A stretch of 64,000 nucleotides of DNA from NCBI GenBank assembly GCA_025201845.1, contig MU603941.1, positions 176,668 through 240,667 of the forward strand. The letters run 5' to 3'. Source of the DNA: Martensiomyces pterosporus (Eukaryota > Kickxellomycota > Kickxellomycetes > Kickxellales > Kickxellaceae). The translations under genes and the position numbers were made by a program. How positions within the stretch are numbered: position 1 is the first letter of the stretch; every line of letters begins with the position of its first letter. This document shows positions 43,921 to 53,154 of this stretch, piece by piece. Under the pieces are notes generated by a model. That model saw only the letters and a list, made by a program, of their open reading frames with translations. It searched no databases and had not been told where the DNA came from.

Positions 43921-46900
43921 GCAACAACAGATCTTGAGATTTCTTGCATGGAGACTACAGAGCACCAAGCGGATGCTGCCCCAAGTGCGGACGTCGACGA
44001 GTCTACTGAGTCAGAGACGCTGGATCAGTACACGTCGCTTCTGGCCTCAATCCACAGCGTGCTTGGCGAGCGTGGGCTATGCACTGCATCTAATGGAGCG
44101 CTTTTGAAGCACTTGCTTTCTGTGTGCCAGAGCTGGCTGAATCGAGATAGAGACAGCCTGGCATACTGGGATGTGGCTGCATCGTGTTTGAGGTGCCTGT
44201 TCGACATAAAGCTGCACAGCAGCGAGACAGCTGTTCATACCTGTGAGCACTTGGATATGGATGACAGCTCTGCGAATGCTGTGTATCTCTTGGTGGAGCC
44301 AGAGCTACTGGATGCCGTGCACAATCGCAAGGGAGCTGGCTTGCGCGGCGACCTCAAGGCTGTAGTAGACAAAACGACCACTGCGTTTGGCGAGATAGAC
44401 CTAGAGCGCCACCCGCACGTGAGCATGAATAGCGATGCAATCGACAACTATTTGGATGGCACGGCGATGCCTTCGTTCACGGAAGTCGACAATGCGCTTC
44501 GTTATGCTGACATGGAGTCGCGCACGGTCAGCATACCTCTTAGGGCAATCAGTGCTGATGGCCATATCCCAGCTGCCTACCTGACGCTTCCATTCGTGCG
44601 TGCGGCGACTCAGCATGACCTCCTTCGGTCAAGGATGCGGTCTGGAATGGCACGCTCTGTCGAAGACTATGACGCGATCATCGACGACTACAGGCTGAAC
44701 ATAGCACTAAACCCGGCCTCGTCGGACGCATGGCACCACCTTAGCAGGGCATATTCAGACCTTGCCGACGAGATATTGCTGGGCACCGCCAATGAGATAG
44801 TAGAGGGTAGGTACGACATTGCTGTTCTGCAGCGCTCTGCACTGTCGTGCGCTGTCCAAGCCAAGCAGCTCCTGCCGCGACTGCGGCTGACAGGTACGCC
44901 TCGTAGGCACAAACTCAATTTTTGCTCAGACAGCGATGCTGGCAGTGCCGTAGCTGATGCCGAGGACCACAATGAGCAGGAAGGGGTGGCGGAGCAGGTT
45001 CGTAAGGCGCACGCCAAGGTGCTCTCGGCAGCTGGAAGCCTGCTCTATCGGATCGCGTCCAACCCGCTGCCGCTACTCGCTCTCAAAGTGCTGCCATCAA
45101 ACGTCTTGGTCTCGGACGACGAGGCTGATGACGGCCAGCAGTGGGACCTGGGAAAGTGGCGTGGCGGCGCTAGCGGCTCCAAAGTGCATTCGGGGCTGTC
45201 ACGAGCGCTTGCCAAGCGCTATGACCCGCCCCCTCGTGGCCAGGTCTATCTGCTGGCGCGAGAGATGTTTGCACGCGCCTCAGACCTTGAGCCTGCCAAC
45301 TGGAGATTGCCGTATATGCTTGGAAAGTCGATGTCAAAGCTCGGCAACCAGCTCAGTGCGTGCGTTTGCTACCTTAAGGCGTGCCATATCGCATCGCTTG
45401 GCGGCAGCACAGCTGCCTCGGCCGCTGGCGGCACGCAGTCCAGTATGTCGTCTTCCGCTAGTGCACTGGCTTCTGGCACCCAGGCAGCACCCAGCAGCAT
45501 GTCTGACGCTGCCACTGATGCGCAGTACAAGCTTCTTAGCACCATATCCAAGCTGCTGTACACGGCAAAGATTGATGTGCAGACTGCTCGCCGCTTTCTT
45601 GGCGCGATGCCATATGCGCTGCCTTCTGACCAAGGCACCGGTCCGGACACTGCTGATCTGAGCTCCACAGCGGACGACGGCAGCGGCGAAGCGCGTACAC
45701 ATGCGGTCAGCCCAGACGTCATCAATGTATTTAAGCAGATCCGCGGCGCTGTGATGCGGATGTGCATTGCTGATAAGCGCCGTTGGCACCACCAGCCTTG
45801 CTACTTGCTAGCGTGGATGGACGAGCGGGTTTTCAACAACTCGGACCAGGCTAAGCAATCGCTACTGTCGCTTTTGCAGATGCGCAACCCAACAAAGCAG
45901 CTGGCCAGCTTCTACAAGACTGAGTTTGAAGCCCCCGGCAAGCACTACCAGTACTTGGAAAAGTACCTGCTCCTGTATGTGGATGTGCTTGTGTCCACAT
46001 CAGATATTGATGGCATCCAACTGCTCCTGCGAAAGCTCAAGCGCTCGTCTGAGTCGCTCTATGACTCCTCGAGGCTGGCTTCCAAGGCAAGCGAGGCTGA
46101 GATCAATATTTTGCAGGGCATGGTGAGCAGCCTCAATTGCCCCAGGCTTGTCGTTGACGACCTGCAAAAGGAGCACATCATTCTGCAGCAGTCGCTTGGT
46201 AGCGTGGATAAGACCCGGGTGTTTTCAATAACCCGCCACTGTAAACTCAATCGGTCGCAGTTTAACCATGCGCGCGACCTTGCGAAGGACAACATCTCGC
46301 ACTTCACTGCGCTGCAAAAGCACATCAGCAAAGCACTTGTGGCAAAGGACGTGCAGGCATGGTCCGACTCCGAGTCTGCCAGCAGCAGTGAGCTACACTC
46401 GACTCTACAGACCATCGACCAGTACTTGGGCTGCGCAAACAAGGTGATGGGCTTATTTGGCCACCTGCTCGACCAAAAGAAAAAGCATGCCGAGGACTAT
46501 GCGGCCATTAGCACGCTGAACGACTGTATGGCCGACCTGTATGTGCTGACTCTCTACACCTACGGACAGGACAGCTGCGTCGCTCATTTGCCTCCCCACC
46601 AGGACGGCAATGTTGGCGGCCTAATTGATCTATGCCGCAGGGCCATTGCGCCACTGACCGCATCGCTGCACGCGCAGCGGCCAGAGGACTCGCTCTGGCG
46701 CGACATAATATTTGACGAGGCGCGGAATGAGAGCTCGCAGCAGTACAAGCTGCTTGACCCGCTGCTGGAGTTTTGCATAAACAAGCTGCTTGATTCTGTG
46801 CGCGAGGCCGAATCCCTGAAGGCCAACAAGTTTGTGTATCAGGCACCGATGGCAGACACAAGTAGCCTGCAGGCACCGGCACCGGCATCGCCAAAAACTC

Positions 46901-46923
46901 GTAACGATGCACAGCAGAGCTGA
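40834..46923 (+). CDS. HIR3: Histone regulation protein 3 (Hir3/CABIN1 homologue)
   Basis: Single exon, 2029 aa. Hir3 is the large scaffold of the HIR/HIRA histone H3-H4 chaperone, which deposits histones independently of replication and represses histone genes. The N-terminus has TPR-like helices (HIRECIQIYKAALRSWAKGHRVKALKELE). The conserved central part includes DDYRLNIALNPASSDAWHHLSRAYSDLADE (from about residue 1285), YLLAREMFARASDLEPANWRLPYMLGKSMSK and, further on, RRWHHQPCYLLAWMDERVFNNSDQAKQSLLSLLQMRNPTKQL with KHYQYLEKYLLLY, the strongest Hir3 signatures. A Lys/Arg-containing Ser-rich region lies around residues 340-460, and a Thr/Ala repeat around residues 995-1035. Having more than 6 kb without an intron is notable in a window where many genes are split. 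Confidence 0.9.
43819..43932. repeat. Trinucleotide-type repeat inside HIR3
   Basis: Interspersed ACG/ACA-GCA/GCG units encode about 38 residues of alternating Thr and Ala with one Glu. The six-base ACGGCA/ACAGCA periodicity suggests replication slippage. The frame is preserved. Confidence 0.85.
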
Positions 46924-47137
46924 GAAGGGCGGCAAGCCAATAGTTTGCAAAATGTGTTTTTTCATCCCTCACAAACGTATGTAGTGTGTATTTGGCTGCA
47001 TTGGCCATGCGTCCCTTTTCCATTTGCTATTAATACATTTGAACCACCCCTTTCTATCTGTAGCAAACAAGGAGTGAAGCTAATCCACATGCATATATCC
47101 AGTGTGCTGCAAGTGGAAAAGACATTAAAGACGCTAC

Positions 47138-48121
47138 TCAGCGAGAGTGGGTGCGGAGGTAGCCCGCAATGTTCTCGTAGACCAAGAAGGTGATGACATT
47201 TCCGGGCAAGACACGTACAAGGCCAGGCCCAAATCCCTTGTAGAATCCACCAATACCCTCAGACATGGCTATTTTTACAATCGCATCACCAAGGCCCTTG
47301 TACGAGGTGCCAGTGGCTCCTGTGCTTGCGCTCGCGTTCGCGCCTGGCTGCTGCTGCAGACGCGACCGCAGCACTTGGCTGGGGTATGTGACGACAAGAG
47401 CAAATACCTTTGAGGAAGTGGACATGAGCGCGTACTCTGACGACGTAAACCTGCCCGCGGTCTGATCAGATCGGCGGCGGCGCAGCAGCCACTTCTTCAT
47501 CTCCTCGTACGCCATGAATTGGAGTCCACCATGAGGAACGCCAAGTAGCCCTGGCGCTAGACCCCTGTACAGACCGCGCAGCCCCTCCTTTGAAGCAACC
47601 TGTGTCAAGCCATGGATCAGCCCGCGGTATGCAGCGGGATCCCCTCTTGATGTAGTGCACATGCGCGTCTTCACCACCCACAGCGGGTTTGCCATGCACT
47701 GTGTTAGAGCGCCTGCAGTAGCACCCGCCACTAAGTGCTGCACTGGTGATAGCGTGCTCGTTCCTGAAGCCGACTCGAAAGAGCGCTCGCCAGCCATCTG
47801 GTCCTTGATCCACGTATACCATGCGAAGTACAGCCCCCAGCTGGCACAGTTTCCCGCCAGATTCGCTCCTAGCCCACGGTACAGGCCGAACACTCCGTCG
47901 GTGCTCAAGACATGCCGCGCCGCGCGAACTGCCCGCCCGATGATGGCGTCGCCCTGCGAGGCCGCATCTACCTGCAGCCTAATCTTGACCAGGTCTAGTG
48001 GATGCAGCGCAGTTGTCGACACAATCGCGCCGCCGATTCCAGCGAGTGCGTGATCAAGCGAGGGCGAGCCAAAGAACGACGGTGTTTCTTTCTTCTGTTG
48101 CTGCTGTTGCTGCTGCTGCAT
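47138..48121 (-). CDS. FLX1: Mitochondrial carrier, FAD/folate transporter type (Flx1/SLC25A32-like)
   Basis: Single exon, 327 aa from the ATG at 48121. Upstream in-frame sequence reaches only a TTG at 48268. After a short run of Gln (MQQQQQQQQKK) three Solcar repeats follow, with signatures PLDLVKIRLQV, NPLWVVKTRM and YPSQVLRSRLQQ. The NPLWVVKTRM form and HPLDLVKIRLQ in the first repeat match the Flx1/SLC25A32 branch, which moves FAD or folate across the inner membrane. The substrate is inferred from those motifs. LYRGLGANLAGNCASWGLYFAWYTWIK in repeat 1 is also typical. The gene converges with HIR3 and is divergent from the uS11 gene. Confidence 0.85.
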   Translation of the reverse strand: MQQQQQQQQKKETPSFFGSPSLDHALAGIGGAIVSTTALHPLDLVKIRLQVDAASQGDAIIGRAVRAARHVLSTDGVFGLYRGLGANLAGNCASWGLYFAWYTWIKDQMAGERSFESASGTSTLSPVQHLVAGATAGALTQCMANPLWVVKTRMCTTSRGDPAAYRGLIHGLTQVASKEGLRGLYRGLAPGLLGVPHGGLQFMAYEEMKKWLLRRRRSDQTAGRFTSSEYALMSTSSKVFALVVTYPSQVLRSRLQQQPGANASASTGATGTSYKGLGDAIVKIAMSEGIGGFYKGFGPGLVRVLPGNVITFLVYENIAGYLRTHSR

Positions 48122-48658
48122 TTGTGTATAGCAGGGCTGCTGGTGTTGCCTCTGTGTGAATGAGCTGGTGTTGTGTATGGAATGAGCTGGTATTGTGTAT
48201 GGAATGAGCGTGCCAAGTGCAAGAGGGGAAAAAGCGGCTTGTCGATATTCGTAGTCCAGATAGCCCAAGGGAGAAGAGATAGCACATGGCCTGGTTTAGC
48301 AAAGGCGTGCCGCCGCTATGGCGAGAAAATGGCGCAACAGCTGGGCTGCCTGGGCTGGTGGGAATAACTCCATCTTTGCCGCTGCTGCTGCCCACTCGCC
48401 CGATCGGCAAGTCTCCGCCCGATTTTCCCCGCTTCCCGCTTTGAGGGCATCAGCGGACAAGAGGGCAAATTAGCCGCCCATGCAAATATGCACGAGTCGA
48501 GCCGGCCGATGGGAGCCGAAAAAGTTTAGGTGAGGGGAGAGGCAGGCAGCGGGCTGCTTGCTCAAGTAGCCGCGCGCCTGCTGGGCACTGCCTGGGCTCC
48601 TCCTTTCCCAGTTGCATCCAACTACTAATTTTGTGCCGCGCAGCTAAAACACATCAAA
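48122..48658. promoter_or_regulatory. Divergent promoter between carrier and uS11 genes
   Basis: 537 bp. Next to the carrier start lies a 22-nt direct repeat (48159-48180 and 48181-48202, one mismatch), plus a partial third copy. The stretch 48415-48530 is rich in CCCGCC/GCCC-type sequence near the ribosomal-protein gene. Confidence 0.55.
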
Positions 48659-50100
48659 ATGGTAAGCAGGGCTCAGGCGATGGATTCGCGCAAGGCGCAT
48701 CCGATGCTGTGGAGCTGGGGACGGCAGACGGGTGTCGGGATGGATGCGCGCTGCAGCTTGACAGCGGACGTCGGCTCCATTTAAACACAGCCGTGGAATG
48801 TCGCGTATTCTGAGCCGCACATTTGAATCTGAATTCTAACTTGCCACTGGGTTCTCGCACGGCAACACTGTAGTCCAAGAAGGCCGGTAAGACCAGACAG
48901 CCCGAGCAGGTTATCTCCCTTGGCCCCCAGGTCAAGCCCGGAGAGCTCGTTTTCGGCGTTGCCCACATTTTCGCCTCGTACAACGACACCTTCATTCACG
49001 TCACCGATCTCACCGGCCGTGAAACCATCGTCCGCGTTACTGGTAAGTAGTGGAGCGGATTCCAAATGCTTTTTTCGCGCAGCCCTCGGCGCTGGTCCAC
49101 GATGCACGCCCGCTATTTGCTTGCCTGCTGTTCTATAGTATGCATGCTGTGTGTTGGAGAGCGGGGGATTGGACTCGTGTCCGTCGCCGGCGCTTTTTGA
49201 TATTCCCCTGGATTTGCAGTCCGCATTGGGCACCCTCCATTTCAGCAGCCTTGCACTGTTACGCTTGGCGCTCCTCGTGCTTCGAGCAGCGTCTTTTGCG
49301 ACCAAGGCTGCCTACTCGGAGGTCTGCAGGCAAGCGAAGGACTGGTGCGGGGTGCAGTGTGCTGCACCACGCGCTTGTCTTGCTTGCGCTTGCATGTGCC
49401 TGGTGCGTGTGGTAAGAGCCTTCGCCGGTGGCAGCCAGCATGTCTGTGCTGCCGGCGCTGCTGCTCTCGCACTGATTTGTATTTCCGCCGTGGGTTTAAA
49501 GCAGCTGGCATCCTCCATCCGGCGTCTCCTTTTGCGCGGAGGCGGCATGCCCGCCCGTCTCCTCCAAATTGCGATCTGGGTATCCTTCACACGGCATCGG
49601 CGGCAGACGAGGGACTAGTGGTGATACACGTACTCTCTCGCATGCCAACTGCAATCTGGGTATCCTTCACACGGCATCGGCGGCAGACGAGGGACTAGTG
49701 GTGATACACGTACTCTCTCGCATGCCAACTGCACGCACTGTCCGACTAACTACACTGCCGTTTTCTCCCGCTGCATCCGCCGTGTCCGTGGCGCTTCACC
49801 GCTCCGACATGTCTAGGTGGTATGAAGGTCAAGGCCGATCGCGATGAGCCCTCGCCCTACGCTGCCATGCTGGCTGCCCAGGACGTTGTTGCCCGCTGCC
49901 ACGAGCTCGGCATCACTGCCCTCCACGTCAAGATCCGCGCGATGGGCGGAACCCGCACCAAGTCGCCCGGCCCTGGTGGACAGTCTGCTCTCCGCGCTCT
50001 TGCCCGTGCTGGCATCAAGATCGGTCGCATCGAGGACACCACTCCCATCCCCACCGACTCCACCCGCAAGAAGGGCGGTCGCCGCGGTCGCCGTCTCTAA
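48659..50100 (+). CDS. RPS14: 40S ribosomal protein uS11 (Rps14)
   Basis: Three exons: 48659-48661 (just the ATG), 48874-49042 and 49817-50100, separated by introns of 212 and 774 nt; 151 aa, the same length as most eukaryotic uS11 proteins. The product begins [20 protein letters not shown], includes [20 protein letters not shown] and [20 protein letters not shown] (the latter across intron 2), and ends [19 protein letters not shown]. uS11 sits on the platform of the small subunit near the mRNA exit. The bias to C-ending codons signals high expression. Intron 2 carries an 80-nt tandem duplication. An AATAAA lies 114 nt past the stop. Confidence 0.96.
49574..49733. repeat. 80-nt tandem duplication in uS11 intron 2
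   Basis: 49574-49653 and 49654-49733 are identical over the full unit, which starts ATCTGGGTATCC and ends CATGCCAACTGCA. The block lies near the 3' end of the 774-nt intron, about 80 nt before the acceptor. Confidence 0.95.
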
Positions 50101-50213
50101 GCATTTTCTTTGTATGCGAAGCGCACTGTGGCAGCCGGCCGCCGTTGCGTGCCGAGGCTGGAGCTGGCCTTGCCTCCTCTTTGCTTTCGGCCATTTTGCA
50201 GTTCGTGAATAAG

Positions 50214-50219
50214 AATAAA
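50214..50219 (+). terminator. Poly(A) signal of uS11 gene
   Basis: AATAAA 114 nt past the stop codon. Confidence 0.45.
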
Positions 50220-50335
50220 TGACCTTGCACAAGCCATGTTGAGCGACGCTGGGACAGCGCCTGTTGCTGGGCAAGCATGCATGTCGACGTGCTGTGGTGT
50301 GGTGCTTGTGGATGTGTATTTATCTGTAATGCCAG

Positions 50336-50851
50336 CTAGGAATTCGCTGCTAAGTGGGGTCCTTTGGAAGGCGACGAGGGCGACGACGGTGTGTTCAGCG
50401 GAGGGGCTGCGGCGGCGGCAGTCGCTGTGCTTGGCCTTGGCTTTGGCTGCCCACGGCGCTCAGGCACGATGTGGAAGTTGACGCCTGTAAGCGTGTGCTT
50501 TTCTGGAGGCAGGCGAACGCCGTACTTTTCTGGGATGAGCGGCAGCGGGTGCTTGTTGCGCTCCTCGGCAAGCTCAAGCAGGAACTCTTTCTCGGGCGGA
50601 GACGTGAACGAGTAATTGACGCGTCCCTGAATAGCAAGCCTCACGTCTTCCAAGTCAATGTCCGTCTTTCTGGCGTGCTCAGCGTACACGAGCGCATCCT
50701 GCAGCACATCCACCGTGTACCGATGCGAGAACTCCAGAAGCTGGTTGACCACGCTGGGGTCGCAGTCCTCAACCCCGTGCGACTGCAGCAGCAGCGCCAT
50801 TATCTTGTAGTCCCGCGGCGTCTCATCTGGCTTATTGGGCGTCCCTTCCAT
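50336..50851 (-). CDS. TAF9: TFIID/SAGA subunit Taf9
   Basis: Single exon, 171 aa. Taf9 pairs with Taf6 through a histone fold in TFIID and SAGA. The fold covers about residues 10-80: PRDYKIMALLLQSHGVEDCDPSVVNQLLEFSHRYTVDVLQDALVYAEHARK then DIDLEDVRLAIQGRVNYSFTSPP. The conserved tail after the fold (ELAEERNKHPLPLIPEKYGVRLPPEKHTLTGVNFHI) is also diagnostic. The start is the ATG at 50851; further upstream the frame is open only with GTG. The last ~35 residues are Ala/Pro/Ser-rich. It converges with the uS11 gene and is divergent from CDC20. Confidence 0.93.
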   Translation of the reverse strand: MEGTPNKPDETPRDYKIMALLLQSHGVEDCDPSVVNQLLEFSHRYTVDVLQDALVYAEHARKTDIDLEDVRLAIQGRVNYSFTSPPEKEFLLELAEERNKHPLPLIPEKYGVRLPPEKHTLTGVNFHIVPERRGQPKPRPSTATAAAAAPPLNTPSSPSSPSKGPHLAANS

Positions 50852-51291
50852 TGCTGAAAACAAGCGAGGCAGTGAAGAGCGGAGCGTATTTCCGAAACGG
50901 CGCGCGCGCTCTGGCGTAGCAGCGTGAACACCTATGTCCTCAGCAGCAGCGAGCGGATGTGTGGGCAGAGCCACGTGAGTGTGCTGGCTGCGAGTGCTCC
51001 CCAGAGCAGCCACACCCAGCGGAGCCGAGCCATGCCAGCCGCAAGGCTACCAGCTCTTTGCTGGCCAATGGGAAATGCACGTCGCAGCTGTTGTAAACAG
51101 AAGAGGAGGCCTGAAAACAAAACAAAAAACAAACCAGGAGCGTGATGCAAAGGCCGCTTTGCAAAGGCTGCAGCCACCTTGTGTTTGGCGCCTGTTTTCT
51201 GCACACAGAAGCACTGCATTCGGTTCTTTCGCTCTCTTACTCTCGCTTACTCCTAATCGCCTCCCTGGCAGCTTCTTCTGTATATCCGACC
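50852..51291. promoter_or_regulatory. Divergent promoter between TAF9 and CDC20 genes
   Basis: 440 bp. An A-rich block at 51112-51135 and a pyrimidine-rich leader at 51220-51290 precede the CDC20 start. No TATA element is evident. Confidence 0.45.
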
Positions 51292-52815
51292 ATGGCCGAC
51301 TCTGCATCAAAGCCTGCGTTTAGCCCGCGCAGTTCGCGGCAAACCAAAGCGGCTGCTCGGCCGCTTAAAGACGAGCGCGCCACGCAGCAGCCGCCTCGCA
51401 GCATATCTAGGGCTGCTGCGCCCGGCGTGGACTCAGGAAGCAACCCTGCGAGGGGTGGCCCTCTCTCGCCCAAGGCGAAAAAGACAAAGGCCGCCCAGTA
51501 CGACCGCTTCATCCCTAACCGCGGGGCAATGGACATGGCATCCTCGCAGTTCAACATTGCCCGCAGCGACGGAGAGCGGTCCCTGGACGGCGCTACCATG
51601 GCGTACCAGGAGGAGGTGGCGCGGGCATGCGGCGTTGCGCTCAACAAGCGCATTCTCACCTTTAAAGAGGAGGCGCCCACCAGCGAAAAGGAGGATCTGC
51701 GCCAGATATACAGTCGCCCGGCGCTCAAGCCGAATGCGTCTACGGGCGCCAGACGCCGAATCCTCAGCACGCCTGAGCGTGTGCTGGATGCGCCGGGCCT
51801 GGTAGATGACTACTACCTCAACCTCCTTGACTGGTCAATGGGCAACATGCTCGCAATCGGCCTTGATCAGAGCGTGTATCTGTGGAACGCAAGCACCGGC
51901 GACGTAAGCAGCCTTTGCCAGCTGGAGGGCGAGGCGTATGTAGCTAGCGTCAAGTGGACGGCTGACGGGTCATATCTTGCAGTCGGAACAAGCGAGGGCG
52001 ACGTGCAGATCTGGGACTCCGAGTCGCAAAGCAAGATCCGCTCCATGCCTGGCCACCAGGCACGTGTGGGCGTCATGTCGTGGGAGCGACACATCCTCTC
52101 GTCGGGCTGCCGCGACGGCAGTATCTGGAACCACGATGTGCGCGTCGCCAGCCACAAGGTGTCTGAGCTTATTGCGCACAGCGGCGAGGTCTGTGGGCTT
52201 ACGTGGCGCTCAGACGGGGCACTTCTTGCCAGCGGGGGCAACGACAACCTCGTCAATATCTGGGATGCCCGATCCGCAGTGCCAAAGTTCACAAAGACGC
52301 AGCACACAGCAGCAGTGAAGGCCCTGGCATGGAGCCCCTGGCAGCTGAACCTCCTCGCCACTGGAGGCGGCTCCTACGACCGCCATGTCCATTTTTGGAA
52401 CACCACCACCACGGCCAGGCTCAGCTCCATTGACACCGGCTCCCAGGTCACATCGATCCAATGGTCCAGCGAGTATCGCGAGCTTGCCACATCGCACGGG
52501 TTCCCGCACAACCACCTGGCCATCTGGAGCTACCCGTCGCTTGCAAAGATAGTCGACATCCCTGCACACGACACCCGTGTTCTGCACACAGCCATCTCCC
52601 CTGACGGCCAGACCGTTGCCACTGCTGCCAGCGACGAGAGCCTCAAGTTCTGGCGCATCTTTGAGGCCCGCAGCAAGTCGGGCAAGTCGGGCAAGGCCGA
52701 GGCGATTTCGGCTGCAGCCTCAGGCTCTGACTCCTACGCTCACTCTGCTGCTTCGTCCGCAGGTGCATCGGCATCCGCCTCTCTGGACATCTCGCGCCCG
52801 TCATACATTCGCTAG
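51292..52815 (+). CDS. CDC20: Anaphase-promoting complex activator Cdc20/Slp1
   Basis: Single exon, 507 aa from the ATG at 51292 (CCGACCATGG); an in-frame ATG at 51145 would add a hydrophobic leader unlike the family. Cdc20 brings mitotic substrates to the APC/C and is the target of the spindle checkpoint. Visible are the C-box as DRFIPNR (residues 71-77), the segment NKRILTFKEEAP corresponding to the KVLxF/Mad2-interaction region, a linker ending DDYYLNLLDWS, seven WD repeats (including WNHDVR and GGNDNLVNIWDAR), and a C-terminal Ile-Arg tail, the IR motif that docks on APC/C. DDYYLNLLDWS favours Cdc20 over Cdh1. A Ser/Ala-rich stretch of ~50 residues precedes the IR tail. Confidence 0.94.
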   Translation: MADSASKPAFSPRSSRQTKAAARPLKDERATQQPPRSISRAAAPGVDSGSNPARGGPLSPKAKKTKAAQYDRFIPNRGAMDMASSQFNIARSDGERSLDGATMAYQEEVARACGVALNKRILTFKEEAPTSEKEDLRQIYSRPALKPNASTGARRRILSTPERVLDAPGLVDDYYLNLLDWSMGNMLAIGLDQSVYLWNASTGDVSSLCQLEGEAYVASVKWTADGSYLAVGTSEGDVQIWDSESQSKIRSMPGHQARVGVMSWERHILSSGCRDGSIWNHDVRVASHKVSELIAHSGEVCGLTWRSDGALLASGGNDNLVNIWDARSAVPKFTKTQHTAAVKALAWSPWQLNLLATGGGSYDRHVHFWNTTTTARLSSIDTGSQVTSIQWSSEYRELATSHGFPHNHLAIWSYPSLAKIVDIPAHDTRVLHTAISPDGQTVATAASDESLKFWRIFEARSKSGKSGKAEAISAAASGSDSYAHSAASSAGASASASLDISRPSYIR

Positions 52816-53154
52816 TTCCCGCCTCTCTTCCCCCACACACTGCTTGCTCATTCCCGCATTTTTATTCGGTTTTTTTTTTTGGCTGCATGTGTGATCGTGG
52901 ATCCCAAATCAGTAAATTGATTGACAGAATATTCGGCTCAAATCAGCACAGCTAATTTTTAATTTTTTTTCTTTTAGGTTCAAGCGCGAGTGGATGCCTG
53001 AACGGTGGGCCACACGAATCAGCAGTGTATGGATAAAAAAGCCAGCGCAGCTTCTGCCCGCCCTTGCCCCACCCTCCTTCTCTTGTGTCTGCTACCGCCA
53101 CCATATATCACCATTCCTTTTTGTGCTCATCCATTTCGCTAAGCAAGTACAGCC
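52816..53154. other. Intergenic, upstream of SDA1
   Basis: 339 bp with a T-run at 52869-52880, an AT-rich block near 52950-52975 and an acceptor-like T-rich stretch ending TTTTAG at 52977. It could hold an untranslated first exon and intron of SDA1, but no splice donor stands out. Confidence 0.4.

Noticed and set aside
50336..51013. A longer TAF9 starting at 51013
   Set aside because: The codon there is GTG and the added residues do not resemble the family; the ATG at 50851 begins next to the histone fold.
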